Shown: positions 16,000 to 24,798, counted from the first letter of the stretch. The stretch: DNA of 64,000 bases from JAXDMK01 sp963790325 (GCA_963790325.1 CAWBNY010000003.1:930001-994000); one strand, 5' to 3'. Made by a program: numbers and translations. Notes: a model not told the origin generated them from the letters alone.

Positions 16000-17397
16000 T
16001 CACGTGGGCCCGATCGCCTCGGGGGCGGGCGCCTGGGGATAGAGGGCGAGGACGGTGGCCACCTCGTCCTGGAGAGCCAACCCGACCGCCTCGCTGGGAA
16101 GCTCGTTGGCCAGGAGAGAGAACTGGAGGGCGCCGGGACCGGGATCATCGCCGCCTCCACCGGCGTAGCCGGCGAGGGCGGCCACCCCCAGGAGCGACCC
16201 CGTCTTGGCCCGGACCCTGCCCGCCGCCGGGGTGCCCACGAACCGCTTGAACAGCGTGCCGTTGGTGCCGGCCACCGGGAGGCCCCGGTCGAGCTGGCTG
16301 CCCTCCCCGGCGGCGGCCAGCAGCTCGACGAGGAGCCGGCAGGTGAGGCGGTCGGACCGGTCGAGCCCGGAGCCGTCGACCGTGACCACCCCGGCGAGGG
16401 GCAGGCCGGCCGCAGCCAGGTGGTCGCGGATGACGGCCAGGCCGGCGACCGTCGACCCCGCCCCCCCGAACCTAACGCCCAGCTCCTTGACCAGCATCTC
16501 CGCGCCCATGTTGTCGGAGTGCTGGAGGACGGAGCCCACCACCTCGGTCAGTGGCGGCGAATCGATCGAGGTGATGAGGGCGGCGCCGGTGGGTGCCTGG
16601 GCGACGCCCGTGCCGCCGACGGTGACGCCCCGGGTCCGGAGCTGGGCGGCGAGCACGTCGGCGGCCAGGTTGGCGGGCGACAGGGCGTAGGACGGGGCCG
16701 GGGGGAACGTGGCCAGGCCCTCGTTCACGGTCAGGGCGGAGATGGGGCCGACGTCGAAGTTGGCGATGTAGCGGGGCAGCCAGGTGGGGACCAGGCGCTG
16801 GTCGTCGTAGCGGCTGTCGTCGCCCAGGATGCGGCCCACGGTGCGCACGCCGGCCGCCACCACCTTGTCGGCCAGCCCCTCCACGGGGGTCGACTGGCGG
16901 GGCTGGCCGGCGTAGCCGCCGGTGGCGGCGAAGGTGGCGGTGGACAGGAGCGGATCGCCCCCGCCCACCAGCCACAGGTCGGTGACGGCGCCGTCCTGGG
17001 GGGCGGCCGTGGCCCGCACCTCGGTGGTGAGGCGGGCGTCGCCGCCGATCTTGTCGAGGGCCACCGCCCCGGTGACGAGCTTGAGGGCGGAGGCGGGAAC
17101 CAGGGGGTCGTCCGCCTGGCGCTCGTAGATCGTGCGTCCCCCGGCGTCGCGCACGGCCAGGCAGGTGTGGCGGGAGGCGTCATCCAGGCCCCCGTCGGTG
17201 GTGACGCGGTCGAGCTGGGTCGTCAGCCGGGCGTCGGCCACCGTGCGGGACACCACCGTCGGCAGGCGGCGGAGGCTGAAGACGGGAGTCGACAGGGCGG
17301 TCGGGGGCCCGTCCGCCTGGGCCGCGGCCGGCACGGGCACCATGACGAGCGCCGCCACCGCCAGCACCACCACCACCCGGCTCCGGACGGCGGTCAG
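16000..17397 (-). CDS. dacB: D-alanyl-D-alanine carboxypeptidase, S13 family
   Basis: About 465-aa secreted penicillin-binding protein (class C, PBP4 type) that trims peptidoglycan stem peptides. The active-site motifs are in order: SxxK in PASALKLVTGA, SxN in QHSDNMGAEML, and KTG in RAKTGSLLGVA. An N-terminal signal peptide (RVVVVLAVAALVMVPVPAAAQA) is visible. The best start is CTG at 17397, overlapping the upstream stop as CTGA and preceded by GGGGAG at good spacing; it keeps basic residues before the hydrophobic core. A GTG about 18 nt downstream is the standard-codon alternative. Confidence 0.88.
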   Translation of the reverse strand: MTAVRSRVVVVLAVAALVMVPVPAAAQADGPPTALSTPVFSLRRLPTVVSRTVADARLTTQLDRVTTDGGLDDASRHTCLAVRDAGGRTIYERQADDPLVPASALKLVTGAVALDKIGGDARLTTEVRATAAPQDGAVTDLWLVGGGDPLLSTATFAATGGYAGQPRQSTPVEGLADKVVAAGVRTVGRILGDDSRYDDQRLVPTWLPRYIANFDVGPISALTVNEGLATFPPAPSYALSPANLAADVLAAQLRTRGVTVGGTGVAQAPTGAALITSIDSPPLTEVVGSVLQHSDNMGAEMLVKELGVRFGGAGSTVAGLAVIRDHLAAAGLPLAGVVTVDGSGLDRSDRLTCRLLVELLAAAGEGSQLDRGLPVAGTNGTLFKRFVGTPAAGRVRAKTGSLLGVAALAGYAGGGGDDPGPGALQFSLLANELPSEAVGLALQDEVATVLALYPQAPAPEAIGPT

Positions 17398-18926
17398 ATG
17401 TGGGCTCCCCGTTCGGCCCAGTGCTCGTCTCGCAGCAACCGCTTGAGGAGCTTGCCGCTCTCGGTGCGGGGGAGGGCGTCGCGGAGCTCCCACGACCGGG
17501 GTCGCTTGAACCCGGCCAGCCCCGATGCCACCGCCGCCTCCAGGACGTCGACGTCGAGCCGGTGGCCGGGGCGGGGCTGCACCACCGCGTGGACCCGCTC
17601 GCCCCAGTCGTCGTCGGGGATGCCGAAGACGGCCGCGTCCATCACCCCCGGGCATGCGTGGAGGACGGCCTCCACCTCGGCCGGGTAGACGTTCATCCCC
17701 CCGGTGATGATCAGATCGCCCTTGCGGTCGCACACGTGGACGTAGCCCTCGGCGTCGATCCAGCCGATGTCGCCCACCGATTTCCACTGCCCCGGCAGCT
17801 CCGCCATCTGCTGGCCGGCGCCGTGGTAGCCGTCGATGGCGAGGGCGGTGCGGATGTACAGCTCCCCCGCCTCGCCCGGCGGGAGCTCGACGCCGTCGTC
17901 GTCGACCGCCTTGAGCTCGATGCCGCCGTAGGGCCGGCCGCAGGACCCGGGCTTGCGCAGCTGGTCCTCGGGGCCGAGGACGGTGACGATGCCCAGCTCG
18001 GTCGACCCGTAGACCTCGAACAGGAACCCGTCGCCCAGCTTGGCCACCACCTCCTGCTTGAGGGCGTAGGGGACGGGGGCGGCGTTGGCGATGAGGGTGC
18101 GCATGGACGACAGGTCGGCCCCGGCCAGGGCCTCCTCGGGGAGGGACACGATGCGCTTGAGGTGGGTGGGGGCGGCGAAGGTGGACGTCACCCGGTGCTC
18201 GGAAACCAGCCGCAGCCAGGCGGCGGGGTCGAAGGCCCGCTGGACGACGATCGTGCCCCCGGTGATGTGGGTGAGCAGGGCGAACGCGTTGGGACCGGCG
18301 TGGTAGAGGGGGCCGGTGGTGACGTGGACCTCGCCCGCCCCGAAGCGCAGCTCGGCCAGCATGGCGCCCAGCAGGGCCCGGTCGGATCGGGTGCGGATGG
18401 CACCCTTGGGCCGGCCGGTGGTGCCCGACGTGTACATCATGGCCGCCCCGTAGTCGACGGGCGGCGGGGGCTCGTCGGGGGAGCCCATGGCCAGGACGTC
18501 GTCCCACCGGCGGAGGCCCTCGTGCCCGCCCCGGAACACGACCGTCTCCCGCACGCCGGGCAGGCGGGCCGCGATCGGGGCCACGAGGGGGGCGAGGGCG
18601 GCGTCGACCACGACCAGCACGGCCCCGCTGTCGGAGAGGACGTGGTGCATCTCGTCGGCGGTGAAGCGGTACGACATCGGCACCGCCACCAGGCCGAGCT
18701 TGCGGCAGGCGTGCATGAAGGCGAGGACCTGGCGGCTGTTGGGGGCGCACCACACCGCCCGCTCGCCGCCCCGGAAGCCGAGGGCGGCCAGCCCGCCCAC
18801 CAGCCGGTTGACCTCGGCGTTGAGGTCGGCGTAGGTGGTGACACGACCGTCGTCGTCGACGACGGCCACCCGGTGGGGGACGGCGCCGGCGTAGGCGGAG
18901 AGGGGGTCCGGCGGGAGCTCGGGCAT
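17394..18926 (-). CDS. AMP-dependent acyl-CoA synthetase
   Basis: 510-aa enzyme of the ANL superfamily activating a carboxylic acid as an acyl-adenylate and then the CoA thioester. The P-loop MMYTSGTTGRPKGA, the A5 block YGSTE, the hinge block SVGDIGWIDAEGYVHVCDRKGD and the C-terminal lysine block PRTESGKLLKR are all present. Substrate cannot be read from the sequence; medium/long-chain or aromatic acids are possible. It is the promoter-proximal gene of the minus-strand run, divergent from an ArsR-type gene across 60 bp. Confidence 0.9.
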   Translation of the reverse strand: MPELPPDPLSAYAGAVPHRVAVVDDDGRVTTYADLNAEVNRLVGGLAALGFRGGERAVWCAPNSRQVLAFMHACRKLGLVAVPMSYRFTADEMHHVLSDSGAVLVVVDAALAPLVAPIAARLPGVRETVVFRGGHEGLRRWDDVLAMGSPDEPPPPVDYGAAMMYTSGTTGRPKGAIRTRSDRALLGAMLAELRFGAGEVHVTTGPLYHAGPNAFALLTHITGGTIVVQRAFDPAAWLRLVSEHRVTSTFAAPTHLKRIVSLPEEALAGADLSSMRTLIANAAPVPYALKQEVVAKLGDGFLFEVYGSTELGIVTVLGPEDQLRKPGSCGRPYGGIELKAVDDDGVELPPGEAGELYIRTALAIDGYHGAGQQMAELPGQWKSVGDIGWIDAEGYVHVCDRKGDLIITGGMNVYPAEVEAVLHACPGVMDAAVFGIPDDDWGERVHAVVQPRPGHRLDVDVLEAAVASGLAGFKRPRSWELRDALPRTESGKLLKRLLRDEHWAERGAHI

Positions 18927-18986
18927 CGGCGGCCAATCTATTGCCGTTCATGCGAGGGGCCGGTCGCACCCGATACAGTCATATCG

Positions 18987-19310
18987 ATGGCTACCGATGT
19001 GCTGATCGTCCTGCGGGCGCTGGCCGAGCCCACCCGGCTGCGGGTGTTCCGCTCCCTCCGGGCCAAGGAGCGGTGCGTGAGCGACCTGGTGGCGAGCGAG
19101 GGCATCTCCCAGCCGCTGGTGAGCCACCACCTGCGGGCCCTGGCCGAGGCCGGCCTGATCACCTCCCGCCGCCTCGACGGGTTCACCATGTACTCGGTCG
19201 ACCCGGAGGGCCTGGCCGCAGCCAAGGCCGCCACCGGCGACCTCCTCGACCCCGCCGCCCTCACCGCCGTCGCCCACCCCGGCGGCAACCCCGCCTGCTG
19301 CCGGGGCTGA
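18987..19310 (+). CDS. ArsR-family metalloregulator-like repressor
   Basis: 107-aa winged-helix protein: AEPTRLRVFRSL and ISQPLVSHHLRALAEAGLI form the ArsR helix-turn-helix. Cysteines at C30 (KERCVSDL, just before the recognition helix) and C104-C105 (PACCRG) could bind a metal or metalloid. ATG at 18987 is preferred. It lies between an acyl-CoA synthetase (divergent) and the convergent phosphate transporter genes, so it cannot be in the pst transcript but may regulate it in trans. Confidence 0.85.
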   Translation: MATDVLIVLRALAEPTRLRVFRSLRAKERCVSDLVASEGISQPLVSHHLRALAEAGLITSRRLDGFTMYSVDPEGLAAAKAATGDLLDPAALTAVAHPGGNPACCRG

Positions 19311-19316
19311 GCCCGG

Positions 19317-19979
19317 CTACAGGCTGACGACCTCGGCGCCCAGACGGGTGAGCTGGGCCAGGTCGTGGGAGACGACCACGATCGTGCGGCGGGCGGCGAG
19401 GCCGGCCACCGCCGCCTCCACCGCCGCCGTCGACGCTCCGTCCAAGGCGCTGGTGGGCTCGTCGAGGAGGAGGAGCTCGGGGTCGACGGCCAGGGCCCGG
19501 GCCAGGCACAGCCGCTGGCGCTGGCCGACGCTCAGGTCGGACGCGGGGGCGTCGAGGCGGTCGGCGACCTCGTCCCACAGGCCGGCCTCGACCAGGGCGG
19601 CCTCGGCCCGGGACCGCAGCTCCGCCTTCGGCAGCCGGACGAGGTGGCGGAGGGCGAAAGCGGCGTTGGCCAGGATCGACGCCGGGAACACCACCGGCAC
19701 CTGGCCCACCAGCGCCGCCCGGGCCCGCAGGGCGGGAAGGTCGACGACCCCGCCACCGCCTCCGCCGGTCACGTCCACGCCGAGCACCCGCACCCGGCCG
19801 CTGGCGGTCAGCGTCGGCGGCAGCAGCCCCACCAACGCCCGCAGGATCGTCGACTTCCCCGCCCCGGAGGGTCCCCGCAGGCCGAGGGTGGCGGCCGGCG
19901 CGACCACGAACGACACCGGCCCGGCCAGCACCCGTTCCCCGCAGCGCACGACGAGGGCGTCCACCTCCACCGCGCTCAC
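19317..19979 (-). CDS. phosphate-type ABC transporter ATP-binding protein (PstB-like)
   Basis: 220-aa ATPase with Walker A GPSGAGKST, a signature LSVGQRQRLCLARAL, Walker B LLLLDEPTSALDG and H-loop VVVSHDL. It is shorter than classical PstB (about 250 aa), and the Q-loop reads ALVGQVPVVFPASI, close to the PstB pattern. Its GTG start overlaps the fused permease stop (GTGA), so it belongs to the same operon as the permease and PstS-like binding protein. Phosphate specificity is inferred from the neighbours. Confidence 0.85.
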   Translation of the reverse strand: MSAVEVDALVVRCGERVLAGPVSFVVAPAATLGLRGPSGAGKSTILRALVGLLPPTLTASGRVRVLGVDVTGGGGGGVVDLPALRARAALVGQVPVVFPASILANAAFALRHLVRLPKAELRSRAEAALVEAGLWDEVADRLDAPASDLSVGQRQRLCLARALAVDPELLLLDEPTSALDGASTAAVEAAVAGLAARRTIVVVSHDLAQLTRLGAEVVSL

Positions 19980-21730
19980 CGGCCGGTCGCCATCCGCCGG
20001 CGGGCGGGCACCGCGGCCAGGGCCAGCACCCCGGCCACCACGATCAGGGCCAGGGCCGCCCCCCACGCCGCCCGCCGGGCGGCCGGTTCGGCCGCGTCCT
20101 GGGCCAGGGTGAACACGTGGGTGGGGAGGGAGGCCACCGGCGCCTGGCGCACGCCCCCCGGGACCAGGGGCGCGCCGGAGAACACCGCCGCGGTGAACAG
20201 CAGCGGCGCCGTCTCCCCCGCGGCCCGGGCCAGGCCGAGGAGGACGCCGGTGACCAGGCCCGGCCACGCCTGGGGGAGAAGCACCGACCGCACCAGCTGG
20301 TTGTGGCGAAGGCCGGCGGCCAGGGCCGCCTCCCGCCGCTCGGGCGGCAGGGCGGTGATCGCGGCCGCCACCGACACCGCCACCGGCGCCACCGCGATCA
20401 CGGCCAGCACGATCGACCCCGCCAGCCAGCTCCGGCCCCACCCGAAGGTGACCACGAACAGCCAGTAGCCCCACAGCCCGAGGAGGATGGACGGGACGCC
20501 ACCCAGGGTGAGGGTGAGGGTGCGCAGCGCCCGGGACAGGCCGGGGCGGGCGTACTCGGCCGTCACCAGGCCCAGACCGAGCCCCACGGGCGCGGCCAGG
20601 AGCCCGGCCCCGGCCACCAGGATGACCGTCCCCACCACCTGGTTGCGGATGCCCCCGCCGCTCGCCCCCCTCGCCGGTGACCACCAGAACGCAGGGTCGA
20701 AGGCCACCGCCCCCCGGGAGGCGACGACCGCGACCACCGCCACCACCAGGGCGAGGGTGACGCCGAGGGCGACCCATCCCGCGCCCCGGGCCAGCCGATC
20801 CCGCAGGCCGCGGGCCCCCGCCGTCGCCAGGAGGTGCCGCCGCCGCCCGCCCCGGACGCCCGACATCCGCCGCTGCCCGGTGAGGCTGGCCGCCGCCACC
20901 GCCGCCAGCAACACCAGGCCCAGGGCGCACAGGGCGGCCCAGTGCGGCCCCGACGTCCCCGCCAGCAGCGACTCGGGACCGTTGAGCTTGGTGGTCAGGG
21001 TCTGCCCGGGGCGGACCAGCTTGGCCAGCCCGTCGAGGATGTCGCCCGGCATGCGCCCGTCGGCCCGCCCCACCACCAGGAAGACGGCGATCGTCTCGCC
21101 CAGGGCCCGGGCCAGGGCCAGCAGCACCGCTGCCCGCAGGCCCCGGCGGGCCTGGGGCAGAACTGCCGAGCGGACCACCTCGGTGCGGGTCAGCCCGCAC
21201 GCGGCCGCCGCCTCCCGCACCGGGGCCGGCACCGCCGCCAGGGCGTCGACCGACAGCGAGACGATCGTGGGCAGGACCATCACCGCCAGCACCAGTCCCG
21301 CCGCCAGCAGGCTGTCGCCCCCGGGGACGTCGGCTACCCGGGCCACCAACGGACGGACGTAGGCGATCCCGACCAACCCGTAGACGATGGAGGGCACCAC
21401 CGCCAGCAGCTCCGCCCCCGTGCGCAGCGCCCCCCGCCACCCGGGCGGGGCCAGCTCGTGGATGGCCACCGCCGCCGCCCGCCCGACCGGTACCGCCACC
21501 ACCAGGGCCACCGCCGACGCGGCCACCGTCCCCCAGATCATCGACGCCGCCCCGAAGCGTCCCCGGACCGGGTCCCACACCGACGAGGTCAGCAGCTGGC
21601 CCCACGCCACCGGCCCCGACACCACGCCGACGACCAGGAACCCCACGATCGCCACGAGCACCGCCCCGGTGGCGACGGCTCCCACCCCCAAACCCACCGG
21701 CAGCCACCGCAGCCGCCGGGGCGGGCCCAC
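19976..21730 (-). CDS. fused PstC-PstA phosphate ABC permease
   Basis: 584-aa membrane protein joining two permease domains in one frame. The first half (about 1-290) is PstC-like, with RFGAASMIWGTVAASAVAL and the EAA loop ACGLTRTEVVRSAVLPQ. The second (about 300-584) is PstA-like, with a GGGIRNQVVGTVILVAG segment and EAA loop AAGLRHNQLVRSVLLPQ. Normally these are separate genes. The listed start is GTG 21730; a CTG at 21748 overlapping the pstS stop (CTGA) is an alternative. It is followed by the ATPase and preceded by the binding protein, so a full importer is encoded; no phoU is present. Confidence 0.85.
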   Translation of the reverse strand: MGPPRRLRWLPVGLGVGAVATGAVLVAIVGFLVVGVVSGPVAWGQLLTSSVWDPVRGRFGAASMIWGTVAASAVALVVAVPVGRAAAVAIHELAPPGWRGALRTGAELLAVVPSIVYGLVGIAYVRPLVARVADVPGGDSLLAAGLVLAVMVLPTIVSLSVDALAAVPAPVREAAAACGLTRTEVVRSAVLPQARRGLRAAVLLALARALGETIAVFLVVGRADGRMPGDILDGLAKLVRPGQTLTTKLNGPESLLAGTSGPHWAALCALGLVLLAAVAAASLTGQRRMSGVRGGRRRHLLATAGARGLRDRLARGAGWVALGVTLALVVAVVAVVASRGAVAFDPAFWWSPARGASGGGIRNQVVGTVILVAGAGLLAAPVGLGLGLVTAEYARPGLSRALRTLTLTLGGVPSILLGLWGYWLFVVTFGWGRSWLAGSIVLAVIAVAPVAVSVAAAITALPPERREAALAAGLRHNQLVRSVLLPQAWPGLVTGVLLGLARAAGETAPLLFTAAVFSGAPLVPGGVRQAPVASLPTHVFTLAQDAAEPAARRAAWGAALALIVVAGVLALAAVPARRRMATGR

Positions 21731-21744
21731 CCGAAGGGTGGCGG

Positions 21745-22602
21745 TCAGCCCATCCCCAGCTCGGCCAGGGTGAGGAAGCCGTGCTCGCGTACCAACGCCT
21801 GCCCTTCGGCCGACAGGACGAAGTCGACGAACCGGGCCGCCGCCGCCGACGGCTCTCCGTCGGTGATCAGGTAGAGCGGCCGCGACATCGGGTAGCGGGA
21901 GGCGGCCACGTTCTCGGGCGTGGGGGCGATCCCGTCGAGGGATACCGTGGCCAGCTCGCCGTAACCCTCGACGAACGACGCCGACAGCGGGCCCACCGAT
22001 CCCTCCGTCGACAGGAGCTTGGTCCGCTCCTCCTCGTTGCCGCCCACGATCGCGAAGCGGTCGGACGGGGGCGGCGGCGGCGCCTCCTCGCCGGCCCCGT
22101 AGATGTACGTGTCGATCGCCTCCCGAGTCCCCCGGCCCGGCTCCTTGTCGTAGACGAACACGGGGACGTCGGGACCGCCGAGCTCGCTCCAGTTGCCGAC
22201 CCTGCCCTCGAACAGGGCCCTGACCTGGTCTTTGGTGAGGTTGGTGACGCCCCCGTCGTACACGTGGCGGCGCACGACGATGCCGACCGCGTCCCGGCCG
22301 ATCTCGGTGGTGACGAAGTCGGCGTCGGGGAACCGGCTGCGATCGGCGTCGGCCAGGGGCTTGGAGCTCATGGCGATCTCCACCTGGCCGCCGCCGAGCT
22401 GGGCGATGCCGCCGGCCGAGCCGCCGCTGGCGTCGACCGTGATGGTCAGGCCCTCGGCCCGCAGGACCTCGGCCGCGTCGGCGGCCACCGCGTTGACCGT
22501 CGTCGACCCGCTGATCCGCAGGAGCTTCGAGTCGCCCGCCCTCCCCCCGCACGCGACGCCGAGCATGGCGACGACGGCGAGCCCGACGACCGTACGGCGC
22601 AC
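21745..22602 (-). CDS. pstS: PstS-like phosphate-binding lipoprotein
   Basis: 285-aa secreted substrate-binding protein. A short signal peptide (RRTVVGLAVVAMLGVAC) ends at a likely lipidated cysteine. The opening block LRISGSTTVNAVAADAAEVL, the DASGGSAGGIAQLGGGQVEIA segment and GRGTREAIDTYIYG form the phosphate-binding loops of PstS proteins. GTG at 22602 is preceded by a run of seven G bases, acting as ribosome binding site. First gene of the pst operon. Arsenate usually shares this route, relevant because arsenic genes lie upstream. Confidence 0.88.
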   Translation of the reverse strand: MRRTVVGLAVVAMLGVACGGRAGDSKLLRISGSTTVNAVAADAAEVLRAEGLTITVDASGGSAGGIAQLGGGQVEIAMSSKPLADADRSRFPDADFVTTEIGRDAVGIVVRRHVYDGGVTNLTKDQVRALFEGRVGNWSELGGPDVPVFVYDKEPGRGTREAIDTYIYGAGEEAPPPPPSDRFAIVGGNEEERTKLLSTEGSVGPLSASFVEGYGELATVSLDGIAPTPENVAASRYPMSRPLYLITDGEPSAAAARFVDFVLSAEGQALVREHGFLTLAELGMG

Positions 22603-22800
22603 TTGCCCCCCCGAGATAAACCGAACCTGATCTGAGGCGTGACACTGCCCCGGCGCGGAGCCGGGCGTCAAGCCACGGGCACGTCGAGCGCCTCCGGCAG
22701 GCCGACGACCCGGCGGCGGATCTAGTTGCGGATCGAGCTCCTCGGTCCGGCGACGGGCCGCGCTCGGAGAGCGGCGCGCGGCTCGAGGGGGACGGCCATG

Positions 22801-23499
22801 TCAGACACGGATCTCCTCCTCGGCTCGATCGGAGAGGGCCCGCTGGACGAGGACGGCGAGGACGGCGCCGGCCACCTGGGCGGCCACGAAGGCGGGGACC
22901 GACCGCCAGGCGATGCCGGTGAAGGTGTCGGTGAAGGCCCGGGCCAGGGTGACCGCGGGGTTGGCGAACGACGTGGACGACGTGGCGAAGTAGGCGGCAC
23001 CGATGTAGGCACCGACGGCGAAGGGCGCCGGTCCGGTGCGCCCGCTACGCACCAGCGAGGCCACCAGCAGGACCAAGCCCAGGGTCGCCACCACCTCGCC
23101 CAGCCACAGGCCGCCCCCGCCGCGGGGCGTCGTGGACAGCTGCAGGGCGGGCAGGGAGTACATCAGGTTGGCCACCACCACCCCGATCAGCCCGCCGCTC
23201 ACCTGGGCCGCCCCGTAGGCGACTGCCTCCTGCGTGCTCAGGGTGCCCGACCAGCGGGCGGCCAGGGTGATCACCGGGTTGAGGTGGGCGCCCGAGACCG
23301 GTCCGAAGGTGACGATGATGGCGGCCAGAGCGGCGCCGGTGGCGACGGCGTTCTCCAGCAGCTGCAAACCGGTGTCGCCCGGGGACAGGAGTTGGGCGGC
23401 GATGCCGGACCCGACCACCGCCACCACCAGGAAGGCGGTGCCCAGAAGCTCGGCCAGGGCCTTGCGACCCAGGGGCGACACCCGGTCGCTCAGCAGCAC
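22801..23499 (-). CDS. MIP/aquaporin family channel, ars-associated
   Basis: About 232 aa with six predicted helices and the two pore half-helix motifs AHLNPVITLA and SFANPAVTLAR (NPV and NPA). In several bacteria an aquaporin (AqpS) replaces ArsB in arsenic operons and lets arsenite or methylated arsenicals leave the cell. GTG at 23499 overlaps the ArsI stop by 10 nt; GTG 23481 and an ATG at 23532 are alternatives. It shares a transcript with the ArsI-like gene and lies next to arsR. Confidence 0.85.
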   Translation of the reverse strand: MLLSDRVSPLGRKALAELLGTAFLVVAVVGSGIAAQLLSPGDTGLQLLENAVATGAALAAIIVTFGPVSGAHLNPVITLAARWSGTLSTQEAVAYGAAQVSGGLIGVVVANLMYSLPALQLSTTPRGGGGLWLGEVVATLGLVLLVASLVRSGRTGPAPFAVGAYIGAAYFATSSTSFANPAVTLARAFTDTFTGIAWRSVPAFVAAQVAGAVLAVLVQRALSDRAEEEIRV

Positions 23500-23948
23500 C
23501 GGGCGGCGGACTCGGGGGCGGAGGCGCAGCACATGGCGTCCTCACCGGGGGTGACGGTGCGCAGGCCCGTCCCCGGTGCCATCTCGACGTCGGCCAGGAC
23601 GGTGTAGATCTCCCACGGCTCGCCATCGGGCGCGTCGACCCACACCTTGTCCTGGAGGGCGAAGCAGCACGCCACCTGGTCCTCGGTGGCGGCCGGCAGC
23701 CCCTCGGCGCGGAAGCGGTCGGTGGCGGCGGCCACCTCGGCCGTGCCCTCGACCTCCACGCCCAGGTGGTTGAGGGTGCCGGGCACGCCCGTCCCCTCGA
23801 TGAGGACGAGCTTGAGCGGCGGGTCGGTGATGGCGAAGTTGGCGTAGCCGGGGCGGCGCTTGGCCGGCTCGGCCGAGAACAGTTTGGAGTAGAACGCCAC
23901 CGCGGCATCGATGTCGGACACGTTCAGGGCCAGCTGCACTCGTGACAT
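23490..23948 (-). CDS. arsI: ArsI/CadI-type glyoxalase-fold metalloenzyme
   Basis: 152-aa vicinal-oxygen-chelate protein. The family block is ACCFALQDKVWVDAPDGEPW followed by EIYTVL; paired cysteines and the metal-binding histidine in NHLGVEVEG are present. ArsI cleaves the C-As bond of trivalent organoarsenicals (methylarsenite, reduced aromatic arsenicals); CadI is the close mycobacterial relative. The C-terminus carries extra cysteines (AMCCASAPESAARCC). ATG at 23948 follows a strong AGGAGG. Divergent from arsR, so probably under its control. Confidence 0.88.
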   Translation of the reverse strand: MSRVQLALNVSDIDAAVAFYSKLFSAEPAKRRPGYANFAITDPPLKLVLIEGTGVPGTLNHLGVEVEGTAEVAAATDRFRAEGLPAATEDQVACCFALQDKVWVDAPDGEPWEIYTVLADVEMAPGTGLRTVTPGEDAMCCASAPESAARCC

Positions 23949-24030
23949 CAGTTCCTCCTGATACATTGGTTACTGTCGATTGATCGATGATGACGAATGG
24001 ATCGACGTTTGTCAATAGGAGGCGCGGGAC
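23949..24030. promoter_or_regulatory. divergent arsI / arsR control region with candidate operator
   Basis: This 82-bp spacer between arsI and arsR is clearly A/T-richer than its surroundings. GTCGAT (23975-23980) and ATCGAC (24001-24006) form an inverted repeat with a 20-bp spacer, and TTGATCGAT lies inside. ArsR repressors usually bind imperfect palindromes of this sort overlapping the promoter. AGGAGG boxes flank both sides, one for each gene. Confidence 0.45.
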
Positions 24031-24375
24031 GTGCGAACGCAGCCGATCGCGATGCTCGACGAGAAAGCCGGGCCGTGCTGCCCGTCAGTGCTGGCGGCCC
24101 CCCTCGCCGAGTCCGAAGCCGATGCCCTGGCCCAGTCCTTCGCGGCCCTGGCCGACCCTGTCCGCCTCCGCCTGCTCAGCCTGGTGGCGGCGGCCGACGA
24201 GGTGTGCTCGTGCGAGCTGCAGGAGCCGTTGGGCAAGTCCCAGCCCACCATCAGCCACCACACCAAGGCCCTGGCCGACGCCGGGCTGATCGTGGGCGAG
24301 AAGCGGGGCCGATGGGTCTACTGGCGGGTCGTGCCCGAGCGGGTGGAGGCCCTCCGCTCCGCTCTCGCCCCGTGA
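24031..24375 (+). CDS. arsR: arsenical-responsive ArsR repressor
   Basis: 114-aa winged-helix repressor. The classical CxC inducer motif is in ADEVCSCELQEPLG (C59, C61), followed by the recognition helix SQPTISHHTKALADAGLI. A second cysteine pair (C16-C17 in GPCCPSVLAAPL) is typical of actinobacterial arsenic sensors and may be a third ligand. GTG 24031 or ATG 24052 can start it. It is divergent from arsI and overlaps the following SnoaL-like gene (GTGA), so it probably autoregulates both directions. Confidence 0.92.
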   Translation: MRTQPIAMLDEKAGPCCPSVLAAPLAESEADALAQSFAALADPVRLRLLSLVAAADEVCSCELQEPLGKSQPTISHHTKALADAGLIVGEKRGRWVYWRVVPERVEALRSALAP

Positions 24376-24746
24376 CCGGGCCCGTGCCCGAGGCCGCGGC
24401 GGCGACCGTCGAGGCCGCGGTCGACGCCTACTTCGCAGCGTGGAACGAGCGGGACGCCGCCGCCCGTGACGCCCTCCTCGACGTGGCCATCGCCGACGCC
24501 TGCGAGCTCGACGGCCCGACGGGGACCTTCCGGGGACGGGACGCGATCCTCCGCCTGATCGTCTCGCTCCAGGATCGGATGGGCGGGGCGGTCACCGTGC
24601 GCACCGGGCCGGTGGAGATGGCGGACGGCGTCATCCGCTTCCCGTGGCAGGTCCGTACTGGAGGCGGCGATTCTTTGCTGGGGGGAGTCGACGTGGTGGA
24701 GGTCGCCACCGACGGACGCCTGGCACGGATCGTGGTGGCCATCTGA
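24372..24746 (+). CDS. SnoaL/NTF2-like protein
   Basis: 124-aa single-domain protein. AAVDAYFAAWNERDAAARDALL and the following FRGRDAILRLIVSLQDRM are the usual helices of SnoaL-like cone folds, followed by beta strands with VDVVEVATDGRLARIVV. Members are isomerases, hydrolases or binding proteins; active-site residues cannot be assigned. Its GTG overlaps the arsR stop, tying it to the arsenic regulon, where no such protein has an established role to my knowledge. Confidence 0.75.
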   Translation: MTGPVPEAAAATVEAAVDAYFAAWNERDAAARDALLDVAIADACELDGPTGTFRGRDAILRLIVSLQDRMGGAVTVRTGPVEMADGVIRFPWQVRTGGGDSLLGGVDVVEVATDGRLARIVVAI

Positions 24747-24798
24747 CCTGGGTGGTAGCTTCGCCAAGCCGTTCGTGAGCCCAACGGGAGGGCACCTG

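Noticed and set aside
16000..18969. A 989-codon minus-strand frame suggesting an acyl-CoA synthetase/carboxypeptidase fusion
   Set aside because: The N-terminal part is out of frame with the synthetase gene; the synthetase and carboxypeptidase are separate, overlapping genes.
22603..22800. A broken arsC or other gene remnant between pstS and the aquaporin
   Set aside because: A 17-codon frame after an in-frame stop on the minus strand has coding-like composition, but it is too short to assign.
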